Below are positions 17,808-26,559 of a stretch of DNA of 64,000 nt, in pieces. The translations under genes and the position numbers were made by a program. Each line of letters begins with the position of its first letter. Within the stretch, counting starts at the first letter, position 1. Below the pieces are notes generated by a model. It had not been told where the DNA came from. It searched no databases and was given only the letters and a program-made list of their open reading frames with translations. Origin of the DNA: Aliidiomarina shirensis (GTDB taxonomy: Bacteria > Pseudomonadota > Gammaproteobacteria > Enterobacterales > Alteromonadaceae); contig NZ_PIPP01000002.1 of the NCBI RefSeq assembly GCF_003987345.1, positions 496,001-560,000 on the forward strand. Reading direction: 5' to 3'.

Positions 17808-19587
17808 CTCGATCAGCCTTTTCACTCGCATCGAGTTCATCAGCTTCTTGCATTAGCTGCATATCTTCATCAGAAAACACGGGCGTGCCTGCCGCTAGGG
17901 TTAGAACTTCATCAACCGAGGTAATACCTTCGAGCGCATAATCAAAACCCACTTCCGCGAGGGTTTTGAAATCTTTACTATCACGTGCAGCTTCAGCAAA
18001 AGATTGCGTGTCACTATTTCGTAACGCAGCGATCATCGGTTCATTCATTTCCAAGAGTTCAAAAACACCTACCCGACCCCGATAACCGGTAAAGTTACAA
18101 CGTTGGCAACCACGGCCTGTATAGAACTTAGCGTTCTTCGGCACATCAGCAACAACGCTGCGCAACAAAGTGCTCTGCTGAGTATCTAATACATCTTCTT
18201 CTTTACAATGTTCACAAATACGCCGCACTAGCCGCTGTGCAAGCACAGCTCGCAACGCACTTGCTACGAGATAAGGGGCACCGCCCATATCAATTAACCG
18301 CATAGCACTGGTAATGGCATCGTTGGTGTGCAAGGTTGATAGCACTAAGTGGCCGGTAATCGCGCCCCGAAGGCCGATTTCTACGGTTTCCTGGTCTCGC
18401 ATCTCACCCACCATGAGAATATCCGGATCTTGCCGCAAGGTTGTGCGCAACACGCGGCCAAAGTTAAGGCCAATTTTGCTGTTTACCTGCACTTGCGAAA
18501 TTCGTGGTAAACGATATTCCACCGGGTCTTCTACCGTAATAATCTTCTTATTAGGCTGGTTTAGCTCACTCAAAATACCATAGAGCGTAGTGGTTTTACC
18601 CGAACCCGTTGGGCCGGTTACCAAAATCATGCCGTGGGGGCGGCCAATGTGATAACGAATTTTTTTCGCCAACGCTGCGGGCATACCGGTTTGTTCCAAG
18701 CTGAGCAAACCGTGCGATTGATCCAGCAAACGCATAACACAAGCTTCGCCCCACTGGGTTGGCAAAGTAGATAAACGCACGTCAATTTGATGACCGCGCA
18801 CGGTCATCTGAAAACGGCCATCCTGGGGTAAACGCTTTTCCGAAATATCGAGGCTAGCCATTAACTTCAAACGCAACACCAATGCGGCGGCAATGCCTTT
18901 CTCATCGAGCATGGTTTCTTGCAACTGGCCATCCACCCGTTGCCGAATCCGCAAGCCTTTCTCTGCTGGCTCCAAGTGGATATCCGAAGCACGCACCTGC
19001 ACAGCATCGGCAAAAATCGATTTTAATAGCCGGGCAACGGTAACATCATCGCCATCGCCTTCTAGAGAACTGCCTAAATCAAGTTCTGTTTCATCTTTTG
19101 ATTCTTCTTGCAGTTGGCTCGCGTATTGTTCAATTTCTTGTGTTCGCCGATATAAACTATCAAAAGCATCGTAGAGTTGCCGTTCCGCAACAACAGCCAG
19201 CTCAATTTCTCTAGGCGCTAAGATAGCGGTAATTGCATCAATTGCTGTAAGGTCAGCAGGATCACTCATGGCAACAAGCGCGCGATTATCATCGGCTTCA
19301 ACGATTAGGGCACGGTGCCGGCGGGCTTGCACTTCTGGTAGAAGCCGCGCTAAGTTCGGATCTAAACGGCGTTCACTGAGCTGTAGCACCGGCAAATTGA
19401 GCTGCTGGGCGAGGAAATCAAGCAGTTGCTGTTCCGTTAAATATTCAAGCTCGATCAATAAATCACCGAGCTTACGGCCCGATGTTTTTTGCGCTTTTAA
19501 CGCTTGGTTAAGTTGTTCTTCAGAAATAACTTTTTCATGAACGAGCAAATCGCCCAAGCGCATTTTTAATCGATTACGGCGTGCCAT
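17800..19587 (-). CDS. mshE: MSHA pilus extension ATPase MshE (PilB/GspE family)
   Basis: 595 aa. The N-terminus holds two successive MshEN-like motifs, RLGDLLVHEKVISEEQLNQA (from residue 10) and KLGDLLIELEYLTEQQLLDF (from residue 39), which in characterised MshE bind cyclic di-GMP. The motor domain has Walker A GPTGSGKT (325-332), a DPDILMVGEMRD Walker B region (387-398), a His box HTND near 421 and the tetracysteine zinc site CEHC (457-460) with CQRC (494-497). It powers pilus polymerisation. It starts at TAATG with the mshN stop. No retraction ATPase gene lies beside it. Cyclic di-GMP control is family knowledge, supported here by motifs. Confidence 0.95.
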   Translation of the reverse strand: MARRNRLKMRLGDLLVHEKVISEEQLNQALKAQKTSGRKLGDLLIELEYLTEQQLLDFLAQQLNLPVLQLSERRLDPNLARLLPEVQARRHRALIVEADDNRALVAMSDPADLTAIDAITAILAPREIELAVVAERQLYDAFDSLYRRTQEIEQYASQLQEESKDETELDLGSSLEGDGDDVTVARLLKSIFADAVQVRASDIHLEPAEKGLRIRQRVDGQLQETMLDEKGIAAALVLRLKLMASLDISEKRLPQDGRFQMTVRGHQIDVRLSTLPTQWGEACVMRLLDQSHGLLSLEQTGMPAALAKKIRYHIGRPHGMILVTGPTGSGKTTTLYGILSELNQPNKKIITVEDPVEYRLPRISQVQVNSKIGLNFGRVLRTTLRQDPDILMVGEMRDQETVEIGLRGAITGHLVLSTLHTNDAITSAMRLIDMGGAPYLVASALRAVLAQRLVRRICEHCKEEDVLDTQQSTLLRSVVADVPKNAKFYTGRGCQRCNFTGYRGRVGVFELLEMNEPMIAALRNSDTQSFAEAARDSKDFKTLAEVGFDYALEGITSVDEVLTLAAGTPVFSDEDMQLMQEADELDASEKADRDG

Positions 19588-20792
19588 TAGTTATTTAACG
19601 CCTCCCGCCGATCAAGTGCGAATTCTTGCGCGGAGCTCGATAGTCGAGTGTCTTGCAGGGCGCGGCGATAAGCTTCGGCTGCGGAATCGCGCAAGCTTGC
19701 ATATTCCCCATCACCTTCACCTTGTAACTGTGCTAACTGCTCTAACGCATAACCATAACCTAACCACCAAGTGCCTTGATCGCTCCGCCAAGCCACCAAC
19801 GGCTGATAACTCGCAACAGCTAACGCATAATCACCGGCATCGCTGGCCAGATTTGCACGCATCAAGAGAATGTCGGCGTCACGCGGTAACTGTGCATTCA
19901 CATCACGCAGAAGCTCAAGCGCAAAACCAGGTTGTTCAATCCGATCATAAATCCGCGCTTTTAAAAGTAAAAATTCCGTGTTCGTTGGTGCCAGTTGCAA
20001 ACCATCTCGCAAAAGCGCGATAGCATCAGCAGCAAAGCCCCGACCGAATTGTAGTGCTGCTAATTGTAAGCGGGCTTCATGGTGTTCAGCATCAACTAGC
20101 AACGCCTCTTGGAATCGTTGCATCGCTTCACGGCCATTACCCGCATCTAAACTTTCCATACCCCGGCGATATAAAGAAGGTGCTGTTGCTGTGCGGCTAT
20201 CGCTGCGTTGAATGCTCATTTCACCAGCGTTAGAATCGGCCTGATTGTTGGTATCCTGCGGATTCCCAGTTTCTACTTGGTTGGCGGTTTCAGGAATATT
20301 CTCAGCGGCATCGTTTTCGATGCTAGCACTTTCATTTCCTGTACTCTCGGCATCATTCGATGCTGTTGCTACAGGCACCACCGGCACAGCTACTTGCCGA
20401 GTCCGAGCACGGTTCTCTGCACTGCTACTGTTCGCTGGTTCCGCGGCACTTGTTTGCTGAGCAAGTGTTTGCTGGGCTTCAGCATTCAATTCGCGCTCAA
20501 GCTCAGCTAACTCTGCTTCACGAGCATCTAATCGTGGACTTGTTCGCTCAATTCGTAATTGTTCAGCTGTTGGCAGGGGAGCACTCGTATCATGATTTAG
20601 TGTTGCATTTGCCCACATAAACACCGCTACAATGGCAAAAACAACTACAACTAAGATCACACCTGCAAGTGACCAAAGCCAACGGCGCGAGCGCAAAGCT
20701 GCTCCCGAATAAACATAATTGGCTTTCGCACCTGAATGATTCTGCCGCTCACGCTGATCAATATCTTTCAGCATTTGGTTAATAATACTCAT
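19587..20792 (-). CDS. mshN: MSHA biogenesis protein MshN (TPR protein)
   Basis: 401 aa from the ATG at 20792, in ATGA overlap with mshM. A short N-terminus MSIINQMLKDIDQR is followed by one membrane segment (about 35-58, WLWSLAGVILVVVVFAIVAV), a Glu/Ala/Asn-rich linker, and at least four tetratricopeptide-like repeats from about residue 200 onward (LYRRGMESLDAGNGREAMQR and later). This is the MshN layout. TPR proteins of this kind scaffold pilus assembly. The role is known only in outline. Confidence 0.88.
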   Translation of the reverse strand: MSIINQMLKDIDQRERQNHSGAKANYVYSGAALRSRRWLWSLAGVILVVVVFAIVAVFMWANATLNHDTSAPLPTAEQLRIERTSPRLDAREAELAELERELNAEAQQTLAQQTSAAEPANSSSAENRARTRQVAVPVVPVATASNDAESTGNESASIENDAAENIPETANQVETGNPQDTNNQADSNAGEMSIQRSDSRTATAPSLYRRGMESLDAGNGREAMQRFQEALLVDAEHHEARLQLAALQFGRGFAADAIALLRDGLQLAPTNTEFLLLKARIYDRIEQPGFALELLRDVNAQLPRDADILLMRANLASDAGDYALAVASYQPLVAWRSDQGTWWLGYGYALEQLAQLQGEGDGEYASLRDSAAEAYRRALQDTRLSSSAQEFALDRREALNN

Positions 20793-21700
20793 ACCGGCAA
20801 CCATCCTAGTAAAAAGGCTAGGCTAACTGCTATTGCAGCCGCCACCAAAACCCCAGCAAAAAACCAGATCATATCTTGCCGTTTTGGCATGATGGCATCT
20901 TCGGTATCCGCGATAGCCGTTTTCGCATCTTTCACCGATAACGTGTGTTGGCCTGAACCATATGCGAGTAATAACATTTTATGGCATAACACATTAACCA
21001 AACGCGGAACACCTCGGCTACCTTTATGTAACCACCAAATTACATCGGGCTGAAAGAGCGGAGGCCCTTTGTAACCAGCTATCTGCAAACGGTGATGAAC
21101 ATAACGCCCCAAATCTTCTTCGGAAAGTGTTTCTAATTCATAAGAAAAGCTAATTCGTTGACGTAGTTGCCGAAGCTCCCGGGTTGCTAAACGCTCATCC
21201 AGCTCTGGCTGACCAAACATCACCAATTGTACAAGCTTCCGAGTTTCGGTTTCTAAATTCGATAATAACCGCAGAGCTTCTAAGCTTTCGTTAGGTAAAG
21301 CTTGGGCTTCATCAATAATTAATACCACTGAACGACCACTTTTGTTTAAGCTCAACAGTTTTTTTTCGATTTCTCGGGTGAGCTGATGCTGGTCGATTTT
21401 TGCGTGGTGCTCAATGCCCAACTCTGAAGCAACGGCATGGCGCAACTCTTCCGGTGGTAGATATGGATTGGGAATATACGCAGTAGCAAAATGATCTGGA
21501 ATTTCGTTCAACAATTTTCGACACAGCAAGGTTTTCCCGGTGCCTACTTCGCCGGTTACTTTGATAAAACCTTCACCGGTTTTCAGAGCCGTTAATAACA
21601 CCTGCAACGCTTCATCGTGGCCACGAAGGCCACAGTAGAAGTTGGTATTTGGTGTTAATGTAAACGGCAATTCTGAAAAGCCGAAGTGGTATAAATACAT
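20789..21700 (-). CDS. mshM: MSHA biogenesis ATPase MshM (ExeA-like)
   Basis: 303 aa. It opens MYLYHFGFSELPFTLTPNT, typical of ExeA/MshM AAA+ ATPases. Walker A is GEVGTGKT (about 46-53) and Walker B is VVLIIDEAQALP (about 125-136). A C-terminal membrane segment (WFFAGVLVAAAIAVSLAFLL) follows. ExeA relatives couple ATP hydrolysis to secretin assembly, so MshM probably helps insert or position the MshL secretin; that last point is inference. It follows mshL after 63 bp and overlaps mshN by 4 bp. Confidence 0.9.
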   Translation of the reverse strand: MYLYHFGFSELPFTLTPNTNFYCGLRGHDEALQVLLTALKTGEGFIKVTGEVGTGKTLLCRKLLNEIPDHFATAYIPNPYLPPEELRHAVASELGIEHHAKIDQHQLTREIEKKLLSLNKSGRSVVLIIDEAQALPNESLEALRLLSNLETETRKLVQLVMFGQPELDERLATRELRQLRQRISFSYELETLSEEDLGRYVHHRLQIAGYKGPPLFQPDVIWWLHKGSRGVPRLVNVLCHKMLLLAYGSGQHTLSVKDAKTAIADTEDAIMPKRQDMIWFFAGVLVAAAIAVSLAFLLGWLPV

Positions 21701-21763
21701 TATTATCCTTGCTGTTCCGAATTGTATTTTTATCGATTCGCGTTCATTTCTCGCGCAAGCTAT

Positions 21764-23434
21764 TTACTGGCTTTCATACCAACGGCGAAGTAATTCGCGA
21801 GAAGATTCAAGTTCAGTATCCCAAGTATCTACGCCAACTACTGTAGGACGCAACATGATCACTAGCTCTTTCTTTACTTCACGTTGGCGTCGGTTGGTGA
21901 ATAATTCACCAAGCAATGGAAGATTACCCAAAAACGGAACTTGGCTGAGCTCATCTGTGTAGGATGTTTGCATTAAGCCCCCAATAATCACTACTTCACC
22001 ATCGCGAGCTCGGATAATAGTATCGGATTCACGAATATTGCTTCGCGCCAGAGGAAGTACCAAGGTTTCGCCGTTTAAACTAATGATTTTCTCTTGCTCT
22101 TGGGTTTCCGTAACCGAAGGGCGAATATGCAAAGTAATGCTGCCATCATCAGAAATTTGTGGCGTAACATCGAGCGCTATTCCTGAGAAAAACGGCGTTA
22201 ACTGCACATTTGGCGTTGATGTTGTGGCTGTACCCGTCACCGTAGTAGTGGAAACATCCGTTACAAAATATTCATCTTCACCAATTTTTATGACTGCTTT
22301 TTGATTATTTGTAGCGGTTACTCGTGGGTTTGAGAGTACTTGCACGTTGCCCTGCGTAGAGAGCATCTCTAACATGCCATTGAACGATTGGCTTTGAAAT
22401 TGCAGGCCAAACACTCCACCAAGTGATGCTGCATCCACGCTACCGCCACTGAAGCTAAATTCAGTAACACCACCGCCTATGCCGCTAGTAATTTGGCTCC
22501 AATCAACCCCTTGCTGATATCCTTCACTTAACGACACCTCGACGATTCGCGCTTCGAGTATCACTTGGCGTTGCAAACTACTTTCCGCTGACTTCAGAAA
22601 ATCACGTGCAGCCCGAATTTCAGCAGGATATGCACGTACCGTGGCCAACCCAGCCTGGGGCGATACGACCACACGGCGGCCATCGCCGGTGCCTACCACA
22701 CCTTCTAGCATTTCTTTTAAATCTTGCCAAAAATCAGTTTCTGATTGTGAAGAAATAGTGGATCCTGTCTGCCCGGTAAGGCCCGACGTTCCACCACCAG
22801 GTAAGCCACCCTGCGGTCCAGATCCTAAGCCGCCAAGATTACTATTACCCAAGTTACCCTGATTTTGACTAGAACCGCCAACACCACCACCCTGCTGTTC
22901 AGCAACACCGCCCGAGGTAATGGATGTTTGTGATTGCCCTTGGCGCCGCAGTGAAAGGTAATTTAACGATAAGGTTTCAGTTCGCAATCCAGCTGGAAAA
23001 ACGCGGTAAATTCGGCCTTCACGGCGAATATCGAAACCATAAATATCTTGCACAACATCGAGTGCTTCTTGCAGCGTAACATCGCGTAGATTAACAGTAA
23101 TAGTGCCTTGTACATCAGGATGAACTACAAGGCTATATGGGCTTTCATTCGTAAGCTGACCAAAGAAATCCGCGGCATTTACATCGCGAGCTTGCACCGA
23201 AAATCGAGGCTCTTCCAACAAACGATTACGTTCTTCACGGTTATTCAGTGGCTGCCGCAATTCATTACGCACATCACTCGGCAATCCCTTTAAGCGCTGA
23301 TTTGTCGATGAGCGCTGCTCACCCGCACGCAAAGCGTCATCGGCTTCATCGGCCAACTGCTCTGGCGGCTTACTGATACACCCCGTTAGGACGATACATC
23401 CGATCAGGATGCTCAGGCTGCTTCTTACTCTCAT
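21764..23434 (-). CDS. mshL: MSHA outer-membrane secretin MshL
   Basis: 556 aa lipoprotein with signal and lipobox LTGC (Cys19). Short N-domains (residues 70-155, with a secretin/TonB N-terminal-like segment TVNLRDVTLQEALDVVQDIY) precede a Gly/Ser/Asn/Gln-rich insertion at about 170-225. The secretin domain follows from about 280 (RQVILEARIVEVSLSEGYQQ) to GGLMQTSYTDELSQVPFLGN and the closing MLRPTVV motif. It forms the gated outer-membrane channel for the pilus. ATGA overlap with mshK. Confidence 0.95.
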   Translation of the reverse strand: MRVRSSLSILIGCIVLTGCISKPPEQLADEADDALRAGEQRSSTNQRLKGLPSDVRNELRQPLNNREERNRLLEEPRFSVQARDVNAADFFGQLTNESPYSLVVHPDVQGTITVNLRDVTLQEALDVVQDIYGFDIRREGRIYRVFPAGLRTETLSLNYLSLRRQGQSQTSITSGGVAEQQGGGVGGSSQNQGNLGNSNLGGLGSGPQGGLPGGGTSGLTGQTGSTISSQSETDFWQDLKEMLEGVVGTGDGRRVVVSPQAGLATVRAYPAEIRAARDFLKSAESSLQRQVILEARIVEVSLSEGYQQGVDWSQITSGIGGGVTEFSFSGGSVDAASLGGVFGLQFQSQSFNGMLEMLSTQGNVQVLSNPRVTATNNQKAVIKIGEDEYFVTDVSTTTVTGTATTSTPNVQLTPFFSGIALDVTPQISDDGSITLHIRPSVTETQEQEKIISLNGETLVLPLARSNIRESDTIIRARDGEVVIIGGLMQTSYTDELSQVPFLGNLPLLGELFTNRRQREVKKELVIMLRPTVVGVDTWDTELESSRELLRRWYESQ

Positions 23435-23802
23435 GGATTATCCTTAAAGCTACTGCGCGTTAAACCGGAAAATACCGACAAAACGATCTGTTCGTTATTG
23501 CGAATCAGTATTACACGATCTACTTCAATATTTTGCACATCCCAACCACCTAGGCGATCGCCGATCATATAGGTATCGCCGTTAATCACTGCACTGCTGC
23601 CTTCCGAGCTGTAGCGGATTAGGTTAAGTTTTAAATTTGCGGTACGTAAACGTGATTGCTCGCCTTCGGAACCAGCCTCGTTGGTATTTACCGCTGGCCG
23701 GGTAGGATCCCGCTGTACCGCGGAAGTATCACTGGCACTCACGGTGAAATAGCAGCTACAAAACGCAAAAATTAAGAGCGCTACTAGGTTATTCTTCTGC
23801 AT
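23431..23802 (-). CDS. mshK: MSHA biogenesis protein MshK (PilP-like)
   Basis: 123 aa starting at the second of two adjacent ATGs; GGAGG is 6 bp from it and only 3 bp from the first at 23805. A signal peptide (residues 1-24) is followed by DPTRPA and a small beta domain with AVINGDTYMIGDRLGGWDVQ and VILIRNNEQIVLSVF, a PilP/GspC homology-region pattern. Expected to link the inner-membrane MshJ/I2 complex to the secretin MshL. Overlaps mshJ by 14 bp and mshL by 4 bp. Confidence 0.85.
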   Translation of the reverse strand: MQKNNLVALLIFAFCSCYFTVSASDTSAVQRDPTRPAVNTNEAGSEGEQSRLRTANLKLNLIRYSSEGSSAVINGDTYMIGDRLGGWDVQNIEVDRVILIRNNEQIVLSVFSGLTRSSFKDNP

Positions 23803-24487
23803 CATTCACCTCCACCGGCTGTATCACTCTGGCTTGTTGGCTCAAGGTATACAAACGTAAGCGTACAAACGCTGTTGGATAAGCATCTACTTGATAATCT
23901 AGCTCTTGCCAATAAAAGCCAAAAGGTAGGTCTTGCAAGCGTTGTAAATAATCTCGTATCGAGAAATAGCTTCCCTCAAGCACCAGTTCAACGTTGTGTT
24001 GATACACTGTGCCTGTAGGTGTGTCTTCTAGAAAGGGTACCGGTGCGTAGGTATCGAATGAACGCAATGTTAGCCCCGAATCGTTATTGTTCTCTGCTGA
24101 GCTACCGATATTTTCTGAATCCATCAACATAGCTTGTAGCCAATCTAATAACTGCTCGGGTTCAATAAATTCGGCTAAGTTATCGAGTTGTTGATTCAAG
24201 CGATCATTGCGGCTTGAAAGTTGGCGTTGCCGACTACTCAACGCAGTATCAGGATCGGCCTGCAATTCGGCTTGTGCGGCCGCTACCTGCTGCTGCATGC
24301 TTGTTGCTTGTGCGGTAGCTTGTTGCAATTGACGTTGCATTCCATCGCGTTCTTCTAGGCCCGGTTCAACTAGGAATATGTACCCAAGCCAAGCCACCAA
24401 TAAGATAGAAACGAGAGCTAAAATATACTGCTCCCGCTTTTCACGGTCGCTAAACCAGAGTTCCGCATTGGCTAACCATTGTTTCAT
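23789..24487 (-). CDS. mshJ: MSHA biogenesis protein MshJ (PilO-like)
   Basis: 232 aa: a short cytoplasmic tail, one membrane segment (about 22-41), a coiled-coil of Gln/Ala/Arg-rich sequence (about 45-115) and a C-terminal ferredoxin-like periplasmic domain. That is the PilO/GspM layout. It partners the PilN-like protein upstream to form the inner-membrane alignment complex. Overlaps both neighbours by a few bases. Confidence 0.88.
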   Translation of the reverse strand: MKQWLANAELWFSDREKREQYILALVSILLVAWLGYIFLVEPGLEERDGMQRQLQQATAQATSMQQQVAAAQAELQADPDTALSSRQRQLSSRNDRLNQQLDNLAEFIEPEQLLDWLQAMLMDSENIGSSAENNNDSGLTLRSFDTYAPVPFLEDTPTGTVYQHNVELVLEGSYFSIRDYLQRLQDLPFGFYWQELDYQVDAYPTAFVRLRLYTLSQQARVIQPVEVNDAEE

Positions 24488-25272
24488 CGGTTACCTCCAG
24501 AAACACTCTCAAGCTTCCGCAATGCTTCTTCTAGTTTTTCTTGCTCTCGCTCTCTCTCAATTGCATTTTCTTCTTGCGCAGCACGCACTTCTTCCGCGAT
24601 ATCACGCTGCTGGGAATTCGAATCACTACCGTTGTTAGAATTCTCACTATCTCTTGCCGGCATACTATTCAGTGAAAAATCACCCATATCACCAGCATTT
24701 CCTTGCAATACAAAACTAAGCAGATCACGGCTATCGCGTTTGAGTTCAACCATATTGAAGCGCCGTTCTGATAAAACCGTTGATGTTTTAAAGCTCTGCA
24801 TCCATTGCGGTAAAATACTGGCATTTACTGAATGCCCATGTAAATTTAAGCGATTGCGATCTTGATGTATTCGGGTAAGCCAAACGCCTTCGCGGTGCAA
24901 AATTGCCAAATCAGTAAGCAACTCTGCATAGTCTTGTTGTTTTATCTGGCCTCGACGTTGAAACTCAGCCAATAAAAATTGACGCATCAACACCTCAGTT
25001 TCTAGCCGATTCACTTCCGCCTTTAATTCTGAACTTGGTTGTTGTGCTCGAAGCTGCTCACTTATTTGCGCCAACTGTTGCTGCTCATTAGCCAACGCCG
25101 AACGTTGAACGTTGATTTGCGATTGTAAACCTTGTACTTGAAACATAACGGTAGCTTTCCAAGCTACCAAAACAGCGCATACAACGATAACTCCCAACAA
25201 CACACGAGTGAAGTTCAGCCAGGGCTGTTCCGGAATGAGATCTTGTTGGAATAGATTTATCGTATGCTTCAT
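24484..25272 (-). CDS. mshI2: PilN-like MSHA protein (MshI2)
   Basis: 262 aa from the ATG at 25272, which overlaps the mshI stop as ATGA; a longer frame reaching 25317 is rejected. It begins MKHTINLFQQDLIPEQPWLN, the conserved PilN-type cytoplasmic motif (INLFQ) that binds the PilM-like partner. Then come a membrane segment (about 20-42), a coiled-coil and a small periplasmic domain. The C-terminus is Glu/Arg-rich. The name varies between genomes; the PilN-like role is firm. Confidence 0.85.
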   Translation of the reverse strand: MKHTINLFQQDLIPEQPWLNFTRVLLGVIVVCAVLVAWKATVMFQVQGLQSQINVQRSALANEQQQLAQISEQLRAQQPSSELKAEVNRLETEVLMRQFLLAEFQRRGQIKQQDYAELLTDLAILHREGVWLTRIHQDRNRLNLHGHSVNASILPQWMQSFKTSTVLSERRFNMVELKRDSRDLLSFVLQGNAGDMGDFSLNSMPARDSENSNNGSDSNSQQRDIAEEVRAAQEENAIEREREQEKLEEALRKLESVSGGNR

Positions 25273-26243
25273 GAGCTCGTTCCCTTGGCGCCAGGAGCTT
25301 GAGAGAACATGAACCATAGCAGCCCAGAAATAGCTGCCAAATCAGAGTAATCACCGGCAGCGAGCTCTTTCGCCCACGCCGGATAAGCGAGCATACTCAC
25401 TTGCATACCCAGCTGAGCGCCAATTACTTCAGCAATCGCCTTTGCATTTTTATGATCGATCGCCAACTCAATATCGGCAAGTGGCGCTTGCCGTAATTGA
25501 CCGGTATAAAAATCTTGTGAGCGCTGCAATTCTATCGAGAGATTTTCTAGCTCACCAATGTCTTCTGGATCGATCGTTGCTAAATTGAATGCCGCCGGTA
25601 ATCTCCGACTTACAACAAGTTGTTGTTTGGCAATAATATGCAGTTGCGCGCGTTCACCAGCGGATTGGCTTACTAACATACCGCGCAGCTCTTCTTCGAG
25701 CCATTGCGTAAGCGCCATATCTTGATTCACAATGCCCGCCACCTGCATTCCTTGGCTCGCCAAAAAGGTAACTAACGGTTGAATTTTTTTCCGGCTGGTA
25801 GCAACGACATTAATTTTTTTAGCGCCCGCCACTTGCACAGGAATATCGTAGTAATCGAGCAACAAATCATCGGCAGGAATCGATACTAAATCTTTCAATG
25901 TCCACTGCAGCGTAGGGACAATATCTTGCTCAGGTACATCGGGGCGTTCCACCGCCACTTGCTCAACGAGGCTAGAGCCTAACACCAACTGTACGGGATG
26001 CTTTTTAAAATCAAAGCTATCATAGCGAGAAATCAGCGTTTCAATAGCAGCTAGCGGGTTGTGGTCAGAGATAAGTTCTTCATCGTTCACCACCAATTGC
26101 CACGCCTCTCCGGCATGCATCAGCACAGAACCACTTACTTGATCTTCAGTAACTACTTTAAGAATGGCAAGCTGCACAGAGGATTCGCAAATCCCGAGCG
26201 CTACTATTAGCTTCTTTTTGTTTGTTTTAAAAAACTGAAACAA
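25269..26243 (-). CDS. mshI: PilM-like MSHA protein MshI
   Basis: 324 aa, a cytoplasmic actin-like (PilM/GspL-type) protein. Its N-terminus KKLIVALGICESSVQLAILK matches the first beta-hairpin of the fold; the DLVSIPADDLLLDYYDIPVQ and GIVNQDMALTQWLEEELRGM segments are typical of MshI. It is the first gene of the twelve-gene MSHA operon and has 316 bp of AT-rich upstream sequence. mshH, often next upstream in related genomes, is absent; pyrC takes its place. Confidence 0.9.
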   Translation of the reverse strand: MFQFFKTNKKKLIVALGICESSVQLAILKVVTEDQVSGSVLMHAGEAWQLVVNDEELISDHNPLAAIETLISRYDSFDFKKHPVQLVLGSSLVEQVAVERPDVPEQDIVPTLQWTLKDLVSIPADDLLLDYYDIPVQVAGAKKINVVATSRKKIQPLVTFLASQGMQVAGIVNQDMALTQWLEEELRGMLVSQSAGERAQLHIIAKQQLVVSRRLPAAFNLATIDPEDIGELENLSIELQRSQDFYTGQLRQAPLADIELAIDHKNAKAIAEVIGAQLGMQVSMLAYPAWAKELAAGDYSDLAAISGLLWFMFSQAPGAKGTSS

Positions 26244-26559
26244 ACGAATCCCTCTTTTATTGATTGTACTGGTGGTGATTCCGGATCACTTAATGAGTAT
26301 TTAAAACACCTACAAATTAAGTAAGAAAAACATAACTGCAACGGAAGCTACACGCTCGCCAAAAATTCCATATTCATTTTTTAAATATGGCACTAAGCCA
26401 CCATATTTTAAAGCTTTTTTACCAAGATAATCATACTTTCTCTGTATGACAAATAGAATATAGGTATCTTAATATACGAAGCCGCTGCATATTAATTTCG
26501 CAGCGCATATAGGCCATTATTTCATGCGCTTGGCGTTTTAATTTGGTATTAACTTGGAA
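26244..26559. promoter_or_regulatory. AT-rich region upstream of the mshI operon
   Basis: 316 bp without a credible gene. It must hold the promoter of the MSHA operon, but I cannot single out a convincing -35/-10 pair. An inverted repeat CCATATT (26368-26374) and AATATGG (26384-26390) is followed by another CCATATT (26401-26407). The high AT content would suit a nucleoid-protein-regulated surface locus; that is inference. Confidence 0.5.

Noticed and set aside
26368-26407. CCATATT repeats as a terminator for mshH-like or pyrC transcripts
   Set aside because: The stem is AT-only apart from two GC pairs, and pyrC is transcribed away from this side of the repeat only after its stop; stability would be too low for a terminator.
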